Source of the DNA: an uncultured Verrucomicrobiota bacterium
Lineage (GTDB): Bacteria > Verrucomicrobiota > Kiritimatiellia > RFP12 > UBA1067
Length of the DNA stretch: 7,264 nucleotides
Direction of reading: 5' to 3'
Assembly: GCA_946628745.1 (NCBI GenBank)
Contig: CAMOXA010000072.1
Span: forward strand, 1-7,264
Of this stretch, positions 1 to 7,171 are shown piece after piece (positions within the stretch are counted from its first letter, which is position 1; each line of letters starts with the position of its first letter). The position numbers and the translations under genes were made by a program. The notes under the pieces were generated by a model. The model saw only the letters and a program-made list of their open reading frames with translations. It did not search any database and was not told the origin of the DNA.

Positions 1-315
1 CACGAGAAGCTTGCCGTGTTCGTCAAACGGCAGATACCCGTGCATCATCCCCGAAATGCCGAGCGCGGCGAGACGCGCGAGCTTCACGCCGTATCTGGCC
101 TCCACATCCGCCGCGCATTTCGCGTAGGCGTCGCGCACGCCGGACTCGATATCCTCGAGCGAATAGCTCCAAACCCCGTCGACAAGCTTGTTTTCCCAGT
201 CGTGCGCGCCCTGCGCGACGACCTGAAAGGCGTCGTCGATCAAAACGGCCTTGATGCGGGTCGAGCCGAACTCGATGCCCATTACGGCCTTGCCTGCTTC
301 TATGAAATCTTTCAT
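1..315 (-). CDS. araB: FGGY-family pentulose kinase, probable L-ribulokinase (N-terminal 105 residues, cut by window edge)
   Basis: The reading frame opens at the ATG at 315 and runs without a stop to base 1, so only the first 105 residues are visible. They show the phosphate-binding start of the FGGY sugar-kinase fold: residues 12-21 read MGIEFGSTRI, followed by KAVLID. Further on, GISGMMHGYLPFD (about residues 86-98) matches the family's conserved second segment. The family phosphorylates a ketopentose with ATP in the cytoplasm. The stretch IEAGKAVMGIEFGSTRIK resembles, from memory, kinases found beside araA in Bacteroides-type genomes more than E. coli AraB. The gene follows araA by 14 bp, which supports L-ribulokinase (L-ribulose to L-ribulose-5-phosphate) as the role. 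Xylulokinase is the main alternative, because substrate specificity cannot be read from this fragment. The family call is firm; the ribulokinase call rests mostly on context. Confidence 0.85.
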   Translation of the reverse strand, partial: MKDFIEAGKAVMGIEFGSTRIKAVLIDDAFQVVAQGAHDWENKLVDGVWSYSLEDIESGVRDAYAKCAADVEARYGVKLARLAALGISGMMHGYLPFDEHGKLLV

Positions 316-323
316 TGACCGAA

Positions 324-329
324 CTCCTC
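324..329 (-). promoter_or_regulatory. Ribosome-binding site of the FGGY kinase
   Basis: On the minus strand GAGGAG lies 8 bases before the ATG at 315 and begins directly after the araA stop codon at 330-332. It fixes the kinase start and indicates that the kinase is translated from the same message as araA. Confidence 0.75.
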
Positions 330-1808
330 TCAGCGAAGTTTCCACGCCAGGTCGGCGAGGAAGAGCTCCTTCTCGAGCGACTCGGGCGTCGTGTCTTTCG
401 TGATATGGACGAACTCTATGCCCATGATGCGCGCCCAATCCGCCATCTGTTCGGCGGAGACGTCGAACGTGAGCACGGTGTGGTGGGCTCCGCCGGCCTG
501 AATCCAGCACTCGACACCGGTCGTCAGATTGGGCATGGCCTGCCACATGACGCGGGCGACGGGAAGATTCGGCATCTTGTATATTGGCTTGACGACCTTG
601 ATATCCTGGCACACGAGACGGTAGCGTCCGCCCATGTCGACAAGCGAAAGGACAATCGCGTCGCCGGGATGTCCCTCGAAGACGAGACGGGCCGGATCGG
701 CCTTGCCGCCTATGCCGAGCGGATGGACCTCGATCTTCGGCTTTGCGGCGGCGAGCGACGGGCAGACCTCGAGCATGTGGGCGCCGAGTGAATACTCCTT
801 GCCTTTGGCGAGCTCGTAGGTGTAGTCTTCCATGAAAGCCGTGCCGCCCTTTTTGCCTTCACCCATCGCCTTGACGACGGCCGTCATGGCGGAAACCTTC
901 CAGTCTCCTTCGCCGCCGTAGCCGTAGCCCTGCGCCATCAGACGCTGAGAGGCGAGACCCGGCAGCTGCTCCATGCCGTAAAGATCCTCGAATGTGTTCG
1001 TGAAGGCCATGCACCCTTCGGCGTCGAGCATCTTTTTCATGGCAATCTCCTCCTTGGCCTGATAGCGGACGGAGTCGATGTTTTTCGTATTGAACGTGTA
1101 GAGCTTCTTGTACTCTTTCATCAACGCGTCCACCTCGGCGTCCGTCACGGCGTCGATGTATTCGACGAGCTTGCCGACGGGCCATGTGTTGACCTGCCAG
1201 CAGAGCTTCTCCTGGACGCCCACCTTGTCGCCCTCTGTCACCGCGACATTGCGCATGTTGTCGCCGAAGCGCATGACCTTCAGATTTCTGGACACGTCGA
1301 CGCCGACCGCGACGCGCATCCAGTCGCCGATGCGGCCTACGACCGTCTTGTCCTTCCAGTAGCCGGCGATGATCTTGCGCGGCATTCTGAGCCTGGCGGC
1401 GATAAAGCCGTGTTCGCGGTCGCCGTGCGCGGCCTGGTTGAGGTTCATGAAATCCATGTCGATGCCCTTGTCGGGAATCGACTCGTTGTACTGCGTCGCG
1501 AAATGCAGGTAGGGCTTCTGGAGAAGCTTGAGGCCGTTGAGCCACATCTTCGAGGGCGAGAACGTATGGCACCACGTGATGACGCCAGCGCACCTGCCGT
1601 CGAAATTAGCCGCCTTGACGGTATCAGTCGCCTCTTCGGGCGTCTTGACCGTGGTCTTGTAGACGATCTTGCACGGCAAAAGGCCGGTGGCGTTCATCTT
1701 GTCCGCCATCTCCTGCGCGCGCTTGGCGACGGTGTCCAGCACTTCGGGACCGTACAGGAACTGCGACCCCACCACGAACCAAAACTCGTAATCTTTGAGC
1801 GTTTTCAT
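330..1808 (-). CDS. araA: L-arabinose isomerase
   Basis: This 492-residue protein matches L-arabinose isomerase (EC 5.3.1.4) along its whole length; E. coli AraA has 500 residues. It interconverts L-arabinose and L-ribulose in the cytoplasm, the first step of L-arabinose catabolism. Family landmarks are the N-terminal EFWFVVGSQFLYG, then TWCHTFSPSKMW (residues 79-89) and FEDLYGMEQLPGLASQRLM (273-291). The Mn2+ ligands are visible as E300 in GEGDW, E327 in FMEDYTY, H344 in LGAHMLEVCPS, and the histidine pair H442/H443 in GGAHHTV; these correspond to E. coli E306, E333, H350 and H450. The ATG at 1808 gives the usual N-terminus, with AAGGA 11 bases upstream. The gene follows the XylR-like regulator by 92 bp and precedes the kinase by 14 bp. 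No defect is seen. Confidence 0.97.
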   Translation of the reverse strand: MKTLKDYEFWFVVGSQFLYGPEVLDTVAKRAQEMADKMNATGLLPCKIVYKTTVKTPEEATDTVKAANFDGRCAGVITWCHTFSPSKMWLNGLKLLQKPYLHFATQYNESIPDKGIDMDFMNLNQAAHGDREHGFIAARLRMPRKIIAGYWKDKTVVGRIGDWMRVAVGVDVSRNLKVMRFGDNMRNVAVTEGDKVGVQEKLCWQVNTWPVGKLVEYIDAVTDAEVDALMKEYKKLYTFNTKNIDSVRYQAKEEIAMKKMLDAEGCMAFTNTFEDLYGMEQLPGLASQRLMAQGYGYGGEGDWKVSAMTAVVKAMGEGKKGGTAFMEDYTYELAKGKEYSLGAHMLEVCPSLAAAKPKIEVHPLGIGGKADPARLVFEGHPGDAIVLSLVDMGGRYRLVCQDIKVVKPIYKMPNLPVARVMWQAMPNLTTGVECWIQAGGAHHTVLTFDVSAEQMADWARIMGIEFVHITKDTTPESLEKELFLADLAWKLR

Positions 1809-1900
1809 TTATCTGTTTTTCCTTGTTTTTTCTTGTATGCCTTCTTCAGTTGGCGACGATAATATATTTTCGCAAATTCGGCCGGTTCGGGCAATTTGAA
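1809..1900 (-). promoter_or_regulatory. AT-rich araA leader with candidate operator dyad
   Basis: This gap lies between the regulator stop (1901-1903) and the araA ATG. On the minus strand it contains an interrupted inverted repeat, CAAATT-N14-AATTTG (1873-1898), then a TATATTAT stretch near 1859-1866 that could serve as a -10 element, then a purine-rich run and the AAGGA ribosome-binding site (1820-1824). No good -35 hexamer stands at 16-18 bp from the TATATT, as expected for an activator-dependent promoter. The dyad lies just upstream of the TATATT and could be an operator for the neighbouring regulator. That role is inference. No hairpin followed by a T tract ends the regulator gene, so read-through into araA is also possible. 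Confidence 0.4.
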
Positions 1901-3139
1901 TTACTGCAATTCGCTTTGCACTTTCTGCATTTTTCTCCATTCGCCGGGGGTTTTCCCCCGGCGAGACGAAAACAGACGGCAGAAATACTGTTCGGACGCG
2001 AAGCCGGTGCGTGCGGCGACCTCGGCGGACGAAAGGTCCGTCTCGCGCAAAAGCCGCATCGCCTCGGAGAGCCTCAGATCGGAAAGGAACTTGTGCGGAG
2101 AGCATCCGAGCGCCGTCCTGAATGCCGCTTCAAGCGTTGTGTGCGACACGCCCGCGTGGTTGTACGCGTCGGAGGCGTTGACGCCTTCGGACATGTGTTC
2201 GCGCATAAACCTGACAACGTCTCTGAGCCAAGGCGGGTCTATCGGGTCGAAGTCGGTGGAGCCCCGTTCCACCACAGTGCGCGGGGGGATTTTGCGGTGG
2301 CGCGTTTTGATGTCGCGCGAGCCCAGCGCCCTGTCGCGCATGAGAGCCTCCAGAAGCCGCGCGCCCTGGCGCCCGACCTCGCGGGCGTTCGGGTCGATGG
2401 ATGTTATACCGGGCGAAGAGAACATGCACAGCATCAGGTCGTCGTCGACCCCCATGACGGCGACGCGGTCGGGAACCTTCAGATCGGCGGCGTCTGCTGC
2501 ATGGAGCACCTGGTAGGCACGCGCGTCGTTGGCGCAAAAGACGCCCGTCCTGTCTGGGAGCGACTTGAGAAAGCGCACGAGCCGCCGTTCGTCCGGCGCC
2601 GCGCCGAGCTTTTCCGGCTCAAGGAGAAGGCGCGACATGTCGCGCCGCGACGAATGGGCCATTTCGCAGACTGCCACGCGGCATCCGGTCTCGGCCACGG
2701 CGCGGCGGAACCCGTCGCGGCGCGCATCCGAAAACGGCGTGGACTTGAAACCGACAAAAGCGAAATTCGTGAACCGCCGCGAGATAAACCAGTCAGCCGC
2801 GAAACGGCTTATCGCCTCGTTGTCGCATTCGACGGACGACACGCCGGGGACGCGGCACTGTCCGTACATGTCGACGATCGGGATCTTGAAGGATGCGAAA
2901 CGTCTGGCAGTGGATTCGTCGGGGATTCTCGCGATAATGCCGTCAAGCCGCCCCGCCCGCGTCTTTGCCTCGAGAGTCGAGACGTCGCCGCCGCCGGCGA
3001 ACTCCCATCGTCCGGTCTTGGCCGCATAATCGGCAATGCCGATGGCGACTTCGCGTCCGTACTGGCGGGAGACGTCCAGATAGACGCCGACTCTGAAAGT
3101 CCTGCCATCCATTCGCCCGCTCTTGCAAAGCACAGACAT
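1901..3139 (-). CDS. XylR-like hybrid regulator: LacI-type sugar-binding domain plus AraC-type DNA-binding domain
   Basis: A 412-residue transcription factor. Residues about 15-295 form a periplasmic-binding-protein-like effector domain of the LacI/GalR type: FRVGVYLDVSRQYGREVAIGI at the start, GVFCANDARAYQVLHAA at 199-215, and VPDRVAVMGVDDD at 222-234 leading into SSPGITSIDPN. Residues about 303-405 form an AraC-family double helix-turn-helix, with NASDAYNHAGVSHTTLEAAF (321-340) and SSAEVAARTGFASEQYFCRLF (370-390), ending in GKTPGEWRKM. This is the layout of XylR-type sugar-responsive activators. Its position directly before araA suggests it senses L-arabinose or a related pentose and controls araA and the kinase; the ligand is inferred. 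The start is uncertain. The ATG at 3139 has no ribosome-binding site and lies 10 bases past a terminator T run. The ATG at 3112 (residue 10), with a weak AAGAG upstream, is an alternative and would not cut the effector domain. Confidence 0.9.
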   Translation of the reverse strand: MSVLCKSGRMDGRTFRVGVYLDVSRQYGREVAIGIADYAAKTGRWEFAGGGDVSTLEAKTRAGRLDGIIARIPDESTARRFASFKIPIVDMYGQCRVPGVSSVECDNEAISRFAADWFISRRFTNFAFVGFKSTPFSDARRDGFRRAVAETGCRVAVCEMAHSSRRDMSRLLLEPEKLGAAPDERRLVRFLKSLPDRTGVFCANDARAYQVLHAADAADLKVPDRVAVMGVDDDLMLCMFSSPGITSIDPNAREVGRQGARLLEALMRDRALGSRDIKTRHRKIPPRTVVERGSTDFDPIDPPWLRDVVRFMREHMSEGVNASDAYNHAGVSHTTLEAAFRTALGCSPHKFLSDLRLSEAMRLLRETDLSSAEVAARTGFASEQYFCRLFSSRRGKTPGEWRKMQKVQSELQ

Positions 3140-3148
3140 GCGATTTCT

Positions 3149-3175
3149 AAAACCCGCCCGGTTGCGCGGGGCGGG
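3149..3175 (-). terminator. Intrinsic terminator of the rnf operon
   Basis: On the minus strand a perfect 7-bp stem (CCCGCCC at 3175-3169 and GGGCGGG at 3159-3153, 9-base loop) is followed at once by TTTT (3152-3149). The stem is all G:C, but the T tract is short, so termination may be partial. It lies 39 bases after the rnfD stop and just before the sugar regulator. Confidence 0.7.
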
Positions 3176-3191
3176 CGCGCCGTCCGCGCAC

Positions 3192-3212
3192 CGTCCCGTA
3201 GAAGGCGGGACG
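3192..3212 (-). repeat. Stem-loop directly after rnfD
   Basis: CGTCCCG (3192-3198) and CGGGACG (3206-3212) are perfect inverted arms of 7 bp around a 7-base loop, starting 2 bases beyond the rnfD stop codon. No T tract follows, so it is not a classical terminator. It may protect the 3' end of the rnf message or work with the terminator at 3149-3175. Confidence 0.5.
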
Positions 3213-3214
3213 CT

Positions 3215-4213
3215 CTACCGCACGGCCGCGCCGAACGGTTTGGGCTGGGTCCACCGGTTGATGAGCGGGGTGATGGAGTTCATTATGAGAATGGCGAACG
3301 AACAGCCCTCGGGATACGAACCGAACTGGCGTATCAGCATGCAGAGAAGTCCGCAGCCGAAGCCGAAAATCAGCTTGCCCTTGGCCGTGATGGGCGAAGT
3401 GACGTAATCGGTCGCCATGAAGAACGCGCCTATCATCACGCCGCCGGCGAGCACCTGCATGTAGGCCGGGGCGCCGCCCGCCACGAGCGAGTAGACGTAG
3501 ACAGTGGCGATAAAAGCGACCGGGATGTGCCAGGTGATGACCTTGCGCCAAAGAAGGTACGCCGCGCCGATCGCCAGGGCGACGGCCGATACTTCGCCTA
3601 TGCACCCGGGCATGCATCCCAAGAGAAGATCCGAAACGCCGGGCAGGGACGAGAGCGCGTCCGGGGTGGGCGTGGCGCCGGCGGCGCATTCGGCGACATA
3701 GAGCTTCTTCATCGCCGCCAGAGGCGTCGCGGTCGTCATCGCGGCGGGGGTCTTCCACCAAAACGGCTTGAGCCACGTAGTCATCGGCCCGGTGAACGAG
3801 ATCAGCATGAACGCGCGGGCGGCAAGGGCCGGGTTGAACGGATTCATGCCGATGCCGCCAAAGACCTGCTTGGCGACGCCTATCGCGAAAACAGAACCGA
3901 CGACGGCCATCCAAAGCGGAATGCCTGCGGGGAGATTCAACGCGAGTAGAAGTCCGGTCAGCACCGCCGAAAGATCGCCGATCGTCGAGTCGCGCCCCAT
4001 CGCCAGCCTGCAGAGGGCCTCCGTCGCGACGCACGTGGAAACGCACACGGCGATCGTCCAGACCGCAGGCAGGCCGAAGAACCATATTCCCGCCGCGGTC
4101 GCAGGCAGGAGGGCGAGTATCACGTCAAGCATGATCCGCGAGACGCTTGAGTTCGCGTGGGCGTGGGGCGAACTGGAGAGAATGTAGTGTTCAGCGGTTT
4201 CTTTCGGTTTCAT
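3215..4213 (-). CDS. rnfD: Rnf complex membrane subunit RnfD
   Basis: A 332-residue polytopic membrane protein of the RnfD/NqrB family, part of the complex that couples electron flow between ferredoxin and NAD+ to Na+ or H+ transport across the inner membrane. Hydrophobic segments start at about residues 27, 50, 80 and 98 and resume after about 200. Conserved family features are VFGGIGMNPFNPALAARAF (117-135), ATDYVTSPIT (267-276), and GSYPEGCSFAILIMNSITPLI (298-318) near the C-terminus. FMN is normally bound covalently to a threonine in this family; TTATPLA (160-166) sits in the expected region, with T163 the likely attachment residue. The start ATG at 4213 has AGGAGG (4228-4223) upstream, 15 bp after the rnfC stop. 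The length fits the family. The next gene is not rnfG but a sugar regulator. Confidence 0.95.
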   Translation of the reverse strand: MKPKETAEHYILSSSPHAHANSSVSRIMLDVILALLPATAAGIWFFGLPAVWTIAVCVSTCVATEALCRLAMGRDSTIGDLSAVLTGLLLALNLPAGIPLWMAVVGSVFAIGVAKQVFGGIGMNPFNPALAARAFMLISFTGPMTTWLKPFWWKTPAAMTTATPLAAMKKLYVAECAAGATPTPDALSSLPGVSDLLLGCMPGCIGEVSAVALAIGAAYLLWRKVITWHIPVAFIATVYVYSLVAGGAPAYMQVLAGGVMIGAFFMATDYVTSPITAKGKLIFGFGCGLLCMLIRQFGSYPEGCSFAILIMNSITPLINRWTQPKPFGAAVR

Positions 4214-4228
4214 TTCGTCTCGGCCTCC

Positions 4229-5644
4229 TTATTTCTTCTGCGCGGCGGCGGCAGCCTTGGCTTTCTCGGCGGCGATTCTCGCGCGTATGGAGTTCTTCGC
4301 GCGGCGGCAGCTCTGGGTTATCGTGCGGTAGGCCGGACAGCCGAAACTGCACGCGCCGCATTCTATGCAATCCATGACATGCGCGTCTTCGGCGGCCTTG
4401 ACGTCGTTGGCGTCGACGGCCTTGGATATGAGCGCCGGATTAAGCCCCATCGGGCAGGCTCTCAGGCACCGTCCGCAGTTTATGCAAGCGTGGGACGAAT
4501 ACTGGAACACCCTGTCCTTCGACAGGAGCAGCAGTCCGGATGTCGTTTTCGTCGTGCCGATCTCCAGCGTGGACACGGCGAATCCCATCATCGTTCCGCC
4601 GGAGATCACCTTCGCAGGCGGCATCTTCTCTCCGCCGCAGAAAGCGACAAGATCTGAATATTTGGTCCCGGACGGAGCGAGAATGTTCTTCGGCTCGGCG
4701 ACGGCGTCGCCCGAAACCGTGGTCACGCGCTCCAGAAGAGGCTCGCCCAGCTCGACGGCGTCGGCTATCGCGGCGACGGTGCCGACATTCTCGACGACGC
4801 ACCCGACATCTATCGGCAGAGCGGGGGGCTCTGGAACGATGCGCTTTACCGTGGCGTAAATCTGGTGCTTTTCACTGCCTTGCGGATACAGCACCGGCAG
4901 AACCACGATCTCGACATTCCCTTCGATGTCGGCGAATGCCGCTTCCATAGCGGCGATGGCCTCGGGCTTGTTGGCCTCTATGGCGATGCGTACGGCAGGC
5001 CCGCCGAGAATCTTGCGCATGATTTCGACGCCGAGGCGGATGCGCGGCGCACGCTCCAGCATGACTCTGTAATCGGCAGTAAGATACGGTTCGCACTCCG
5101 CGCCGTTGAGAACAAGATATTCGCAGCGCTTGCCCGGCGGCGGGTTCAGTTTGACAGCGGTCGGGAAGCCCGCGCCGCCCATCCCGCATATTCCGGCTTC
5201 CTCGACGCGCTTGAGAAGTTCTTCGCGCGTCGCGCTCTTCCAGTCAAGCGGGGGCAGGACCGGTCCGCCGGCCGGCGCCAGCGCGGAGGCTCCCGACTCG
5301 CCTTCCGCCGGGGCTTCCGGTCTCGCCGTCGTATCGAGGATGACTGCGTCGGCCTTGCCGCCGGCGGGGCCTATGCGCTTCTCGACGGCCTTGACCTTGC
5401 CATCCGCGCTCGCGCGCACCAGCACCGAGATGAAACCGTTCTTTTCGCCGATGACCTGTCCGCGTCTTACAAAGTCGCCAGGCTTGACGAGACACTTCGC
5501 CGGCGCGCCGAGATGCTGGCTCATTGATATGACCAGCTCGGGCGGCACGGGCATCTTCTCTATCTGCCTGTCCCTGGCGAGTTCTTTATTGTAGTCGGGG
5601 TGGACGCCGCCCGAAAACTTGAATTGGCTCTTGACTGTCTTCAT
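4229..5644 (-). CDS. rnfC: Rnf complex peripheral subunit RnfC (NADH- and FMN-binding, two [4Fe-4S] clusters)
   Basis: A 471-residue soluble subunit that in the family carries the NAD(H) site and passes electrons between NADH and the rest of the Rnf complex on the cytoplasmic side. The N-terminus has the RnfC signature FSGGVHPDYNK (10-20), then a barrel-like segment with KPGDFVRRGQVIGE (54-67). The glycine-rich nucleotide/flavin site GICGMGGAGFPTAVK is at 151-165, followed by LNGAECEPYLTADYR (179-193). Two ferredoxin motifs lie near the end: C387, C390, C393, C397 and C426, C429, C432, C436. Residues about 108-130 are an Ala/Pro/Gly-rich linker, and the C-terminus is a short Ala/Lys tail (KAKAAAAAQKK), much shorter than the long Ala/Lys-rich extension of E. 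coli RnfC. The ATG at 5644 has GGAGGA about 9 bases upstream. It lies 36 bp after rnfB and 15 bp before rnfD. Confidence 0.96.
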   Translation of the reverse strand: MKTVKSQFKFSGGVHPDYNKELARDRQIEKMPVPPELVISMSQHLGAPAKCLVKPGDFVRRGQVIGEKNGFISVLVRASADGKVKAVEKRIGPAGGKADAVILDTTARPEAPAEGESGASALAPAGGPVLPPLDWKSATREELLKRVEEAGICGMGGAGFPTAVKLNPPPGKRCEYLVLNGAECEPYLTADYRVMLERAPRIRLGVEIMRKILGGPAVRIAIEANKPEAIAAMEAAFADIEGNVEIVVLPVLYPQGSEKHQIYATVKRIVPEPPALPIDVGCVVENVGTVAAIADAVELGEPLLERVTTVSGDAVAEPKNILAPSGTKYSDLVAFCGGEKMPPAKVISGGTMMGFAVSTLEIGTTKTTSGLLLLSKDRVFQYSSHACINCGRCLRACPMGLNPALISKAVDANDVKAAEDAHVMDCIECGACSFGCPAYRTITQSCRRAKNSIRARIAAEKAKAAAAAQKK

Positions 5645-5680
5645 GCCGATAAATCCTCCATTCGCTGTTGCCGCACCGCA

Positions 5681-6490
5681 TCAATGACCGGACTCGAAGT
5701 GCGGATCTTCGCTCATGCACTTTGCCGGGCACTTCGCGACAATCTGGGGATCGTCCGGCGGATTCGCGTAGTTGACTTTCGCCAGAAAGCCCTGGAACGT
5801 GAAGTGCCCGGCCTCCTTGCCGCCGGAGTTTTTCTCGCAAAGATGACACCCCATGCAACCGACGCCGCAGACCTTGCGGACCATCGGCCCTTTGTCGGGA
5901 TTGTTGCACAAAACATGTATTGTCGCCGACGCGGGGACGAGTTCGATAAGCTTCTTGGGACAGACGGCGACGCACTTGCCGCAGCCTATGCACAGGCGCT
6001 TGTCGACTTTGGCGAGACCGTCGTGGATCGATATAGCGTTTTTCGGGCAGACGTTCGCGCACGCGCCGTAGCCCAGGCACCCGTATGTGCAGCCCTTGTC
6101 GCCGCCGGCGGTCATGGCCGCCACGCTGCAGTCGCAGATTCCGTTGTAGTCGCCTATGCGAATCGCCTCCGAGCGGGTGCCGCAACACTTGACGAGCGCG
6201 ACACGCTTTTCGGTGGCGGCCGCGGCGACGCCGAGTATCTTGGCGATCGCGGCGGCGCAGGCGTCGCCGCCCGCCGCGCAAGCCCCGTTCGGGGCCGTGC
6301 CGGCGACAAGCGCGCGGGCGTAGCCGTCGCATCCCGGAAAGCCGCACCCGCCGCAATTGGCGCCGGGCAGTGCCGCGGTCACCATGCCGATTCGAGGGTC
6401 CTCCTTTACGCTGAGATATCTGTCGGCCACCGCAAGGGTGACAGCCGCCGCCAGACCTATGCCTGCTATGCAAACGATCGCTATTGTCAT
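5681..6490 (-). CDS. rnfB: Rnf complex iron-sulfur subunit RnfB
   Basis: A 269-residue electron-entry subunit that in the family takes electrons from reduced ferredoxin. Residues 1-22 are a hydrophobic anchor (MTIAIVCIAGIGLAAAVTLA). The RnfB-specific cluster domain follows, with C46, C49, C54 and C71 in ANCGGCGFPGCDGYARAL and beyond. A two-cluster ferredoxin region comes next: C134, C138, C144, C148 and C167, C170, C173, C177. A further C-terminal module begins VCGVGCMGCHLCEKN (207-221) and ends with AKCPAKCM (252-259). In clostridial RnfB this module normally holds two clusters; here S222 stands where a cysteine is usual, and the second CxxCxxC is replaced by NPPDDPQIVAK (243-253). The protein is longer than E. 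coli RnfB (about 190 residues) and nearer the multi-cluster type. The start at 6490 has AAGGAG (6504-6499) 8 bases upstream. Confidence 0.95.
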   Translation of the reverse strand: MTIAIVCIAGIGLAAAVTLAVADRYLSVKEDPRIGMVTAALPGANCGGCGFPGCDGYARALVAGTAPNGACAAGGDACAAAIAKILGVAAAATEKRVALVKCCGTRSEAIRIGDYNGICDCSVAAMTAGGDKGCTYGCLGYGACANVCPKNAISIHDGLAKVDKRLCIGCGKCVAVCPKKLIELVPASATIHVLCNNPDKGPMVRKVCGVGCMGCHLCEKNSGGKEAGHFTFQGFLAKVNYANPPDDPQIVAKCPAKCMSEDPHFESGH

Positions 6491-6523
6491 GTCTGAATCT
6501 CCTTGATGTCCGGTGTTCCGGCG

Positions 6524-7162
6524 CTAGTACGGCAGCTTCACAAGGCCCGAAAAGCCCATGAAAGCCAGCGAGAGAAGTCCGCCGGTCACGAGCGCGAGCG
6601 CAATCCCGCGGAAGCACCGCGGCGGATCGGCATGGGCGAGCTTTTCGCGGATTCCCGAAAAGATGACAAGCGCGAGCGAAAAGCCCAGAGCCGCCGCGAA
6701 CGAGAAAAACACCGCCTCGCCGAAACTGGCGAGATACGATTTCGCCCCGGCGCCGGCCTCGGCGAGCGCGCGCAGCTTTTCGAGCTGGTTGTGGTTTATC
6801 TCCGCCGCGCCCAGCACCGCGCAATTGGTGGTTATAAGCGGCAGGAAGATACCGAGCGCCGCGTGGAGCGGCGGCAGAAAGCGCTTCATGGCGATGTCTA
6901 TGAACTGGACCAGAGACGCGATCACAAGTATGAACGCAAGCGTATGGATGTACCCGAGACCGTTTGGAACCAGCAGCCAGTAGTCCAGACACCACGTCAC
7001 AGCGGCGGCGACGGTCATCACGAAAACGACCGCGCCGGACATGCCGACGGCGGTATCGAGTTTCTTGGATACGCCAAGAAACGGACAACAGCCAAGAAAG
7101 CGGCTCAAAACGAAATTGTTTACGAGAACCGCACCGACCAACAGCATAAGGTAGTAACTCAT
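6524..7162 (-). CDS. rnfA: Rnf complex membrane subunit RnfA
   Basis: A 212-residue membrane protein of the RnfA/NqrE type, an integral part of the ion-translocating core. The N-terminus MSYYLMLLVGAVLVNNFVLS, then RFLGCCPFLGVSKKLDTAVG, is diagnostic of RnfA, not RnfE. The family's conserved cysteines, which with those of RnfE hold an intramembrane iron-sulfur centre, are in LGCCPF (C25/C26) and LITTNCAVLG (C114). The protein ends in the typical LSLAFMGFSGLVKLP. Residues about 121-147 form a polar loop roughly 17 residues longer than in E. coli RsxA. The frame extends upstream to an ATG at 7201, but the ATG at 7162 gives the family's usual start, and a promoter occupies the upstream bases. No Shine-Dalgarno sequence precedes 7162. 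The rnfB start lies 33 bp downstream. Confidence 0.95.
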   Translation of the reverse strand: MSYYLMLLVGAVLVNNFVLSRFLGCCPFLGVSKKLDTAVGMSGAVVFVMTVAAAVTWCLDYWLLVPNGLGYIHTLAFILVIASLVQFIDIAMKRFLPPLHAALGIFLPLITTNCAVLGAAEINHNQLEKLRALAEAGAGAKSYLASFGEAVFFSFAAALGFSLALVIFSGIREKLAHADPPRCFRGIALALVTGGLLSLAFMGFSGLVKLPY

Positions 7163-7171
7163 GGTGAGTGT

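Noticed and set aside
1..3139. A functional link between arabinose catabolism and the Rnf complex because they are neighbours.
   Set aside because: A terminator separates the blocks and no shared gene or site is seen, so simple adjacency explains the arrangement.
1823..3949. A 708-codon open frame on the plus strand, antisense to the regulator and most of rnfD.
   Set aside because: It runs across two well-recognised genes and their terminator on the other strand. Its product is rich in Arg, His and Gly with no recognisable domain, as expected for an antisense shadow in GC-rich DNA.
5600..6496. A 298-codon plus-strand frame opposite rnfB.
   Set aside because: It is antisense to a well-supported gene, with no domain and no plausible ribosome-binding context.
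5586..7088. A 500-codon open frame on the minus strand across rnfA and rnfB in another frame.
   Set aside because: It overlaps two genes with strong family signatures, and its translation is Arg-rich without motifs.
3215..7162. The cluster could be an Na+-translocating NADH:quinone reductase (Nqr).
   Set aside because: A ferredoxin-type RnfB with its CGGCG cluster domain and the RnfC cysteine motifs are present; no nqrF or nqrA is seen, so Rnf is the better call.
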